Made by a program: the position numbers and the translations under genes. A stretch of 64,000 bases of DNA from NCBI GenBank assembly GCA_009617715.1, contig VTFK01000191.1:1546395-1610394 (forward strand), read 5' to 3'. Positions 62,567 to 64,000 of this stretch are shown here, piece after piece. Each line of letters begins with the position of its first letter. Within the stretch, counting starts at the first letter, position 1. Under the pieces are notes generated by a model. The model did no database searches. It saw only the letters and a list, made by a program, of their open reading frames with translations, and was not told the origin of the DNA. The DNA is from Plectrocnemia conspersa. Lineage: Eukaryota; Arthropoda; Insecta; Trichoptera; Polycentropodidae.

Positions 62567-64000
62567 CTCCGTTGAAACGCATTGAGCTTACAACTGGAGA
62601 TTAAAAAAATATGTTGTTTATAATTTGTGTTTAGCGACACAGCTTTTTTAATTAGTATCAAATATTTTACGTAATGTCAATTATAACCAATAATTAAAAC
62701 GCAAAACTGAGGTAACGGTCATTGTGTAGTGCAAAAATTTACGTGGTAACGGTAAAATTTTCGTTACAAAGTTTATCAAAAAAATCTCATATTTGAAAAA
62801 ATCATAAAACATATTTAAAAAATAGTAATTGCAGAATAGGCAGAAGAAGCTTTACTACTTTATAATCCAATAACTTTTTTTTTATGTATAAATAAAATAA
62901 TTAAAAAATATATTTATTAATAATATGATATTAGAGATAAAATAAGATAAAAATTACATATAAATATAATCATAATTTTTTTTTTTTTTTAATTAAGCAA
63001 TTCTTTCGATGAAACTCTTTATAACTATATTAAAAACCTGGCTCTTTTAATTAGATTTTTCTACAAACAATGTTCAAGAAAAGCTTGAAGATTTTTGAAA
63101 ATCGCTTGCTCTTTCATATATAATAAAAATAAAGGAATAAACTTGCCAAAAAATCAGTATTTCTAAAAAATATTTTATTTCTAAAAGTTTGATTTTTTGC
63201 CTTCGAATTAATGAGCATTTATTATACATTACTTCTCTCTCGTTTTATTATTTACAACAAAAAGCACGAAATATGAATGTTAATGGTTTTACATCAATGC
63301 TATATGATAAATATTAACCTTAGTTCTTAGAACAGAGTGCAATATCAATGGTTATTAAAACTTCTGTAATGAAAATGATGCATATTATGTATTTTTTCTA
63401 ATTTTATGATCTGTACCATAGCTAATTTTTCAATCTTATATTTTTATAGTAAAGTGAATTACAATTAACAGTCAAATTAAATCTTAAAGTATTTTCATAT
63501 TTTTAATAATAACTTATTAATATTAATAAATCTTTACAAACATATGTTTGTATGGTTAAATAAATATATGTCTCATGACAGTTAAACTGCTAAAAATCAA
63601 GCAACAATACTAAAACACCATATTTTTTATTAAATACTACGATAAATAATTGCTTTAGAATTTATGTTACAGCCTTTCATTTTCGTTTAAGATTGTATCG
63701 TAGCAAATCATGCGAATATATACACAATATTGAGTAAAGTGCTTTTAAATATAAATTGCAGTCACCATAAAGACTAACCTATTACCAAATGATCCGTGAA
63801 AGAACGCGTCGATTGAATAATCGGATATCTTGGAACATAAATCTCTCGAGCTCAACTGGTCTCCGTAATTCGTCGGGCGATTTCCGTACAAAGATAACCT
63901 ATAATAATAATAAAACTATATAAATTCGACCGATTAAATATTCATTGGATTATTATGATACAGATGGATCATTTTTTTACGACCATCTGGACGTTATTAA

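Larger units (their letters stand above)
45092..64000 (+). other. First coding intron of the K2P gene (open at the window end)
   Basis: I read for the continuation, an acceptor followed by the rest of a Gly codon and then Tyr-Gly, and did not find a convincing one, so the intron is inferred to run past the window end. It carries a SINE (45330), a hAT relic (47500-47990), dispersed repeats (48620, 49065, 51617, 55145), a LINE reverse-transcriptase relic (57558-58070), a foldback element (59190-59350), a SINE-like head (62278), a minisatellite (62480) and a few GC-richer blocks (52290-52680, 55690-55930, 58430-58880). The remainder is plain AT-rich sequence. A small missed exon cannot be excluded by eye. 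Confidence 0.7.

Overview
The window is insect-type nuclear DNA. It is very AT-rich and gene-poor, and it carries one spliced protein-coding exon, a three-unit CCTAA run (the insect telomere motif), tRNA-derived SINEs, a jockey-type LINE relic and several DNA-transposon relics. No prokaryotic features (operons, ribosome-binding sites, CRISPR) are present. The order of insect cannot be settled from this sequence.

The one confident gene is the 5' part of a two-pore-domain (K2P/KCNK) potassium channel on the plus strand. An exon begins after a strong splice acceptor (AG at 44034-44035). It holds a roughly 290-nt leader crowded with upstream ATGs, then coding sequence from ATG 44329 to 45091. The coding part gives the cytoplasmic N-terminus, the first membrane helix, an unusually long extracellular cap loop with three N-glycosylation sequons, and the first pore helix up to T-I-G. 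The exon stops after the first base of the selectivity-filter glycine codon, where K2P genes characteristically carry a phase-1 intron. I did not see the next exon, so bases 45092-64000 are probably all first coding intron, at least 18.9 kb long.

The 44 kb upstream is non-coding as far as I can read it. It has three layers. (1) AT-rich filler. (2) About fifteen blocks of a few hundred bases with visibly more G+C and no coding character, which are candidate conserved non-coding or enhancer blocks; a few more lie in the intron. (3) Transposable-element debris: a jockey-like LINE relic (minus strand, about 6240-8000), a Harbinger transposase relic (16111-16493), a hAT transposase C-terminus (36113-36381), a TTAA-flanked piggyBac-type MITE (35372-35600), a possible Ty3/gypsy gag fragment (3020-3172), a 112-bp near-perfect palindrome (10205-10316), tandem duplications (20046-21000) and a TA microsatellite of about 159 bases (39449-39607).

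The intron holds a SINE, a second and different hAT relic (minus strand), a second LINE reverse-transcriptase relic (minus strand) with a poly-T run beyond it, a foldback element with sister copies elsewhere, and a 31-bp minisatellite. All transposase and reverse-transcriptase relics have stops and frameshifts and cannot be functional. I found no clearly novel multi-gene system. The most rewarding items are the leader and long cap loop of the channel, the palindrome, and the dispersed repeat families that can be reconstructed from several copies here.
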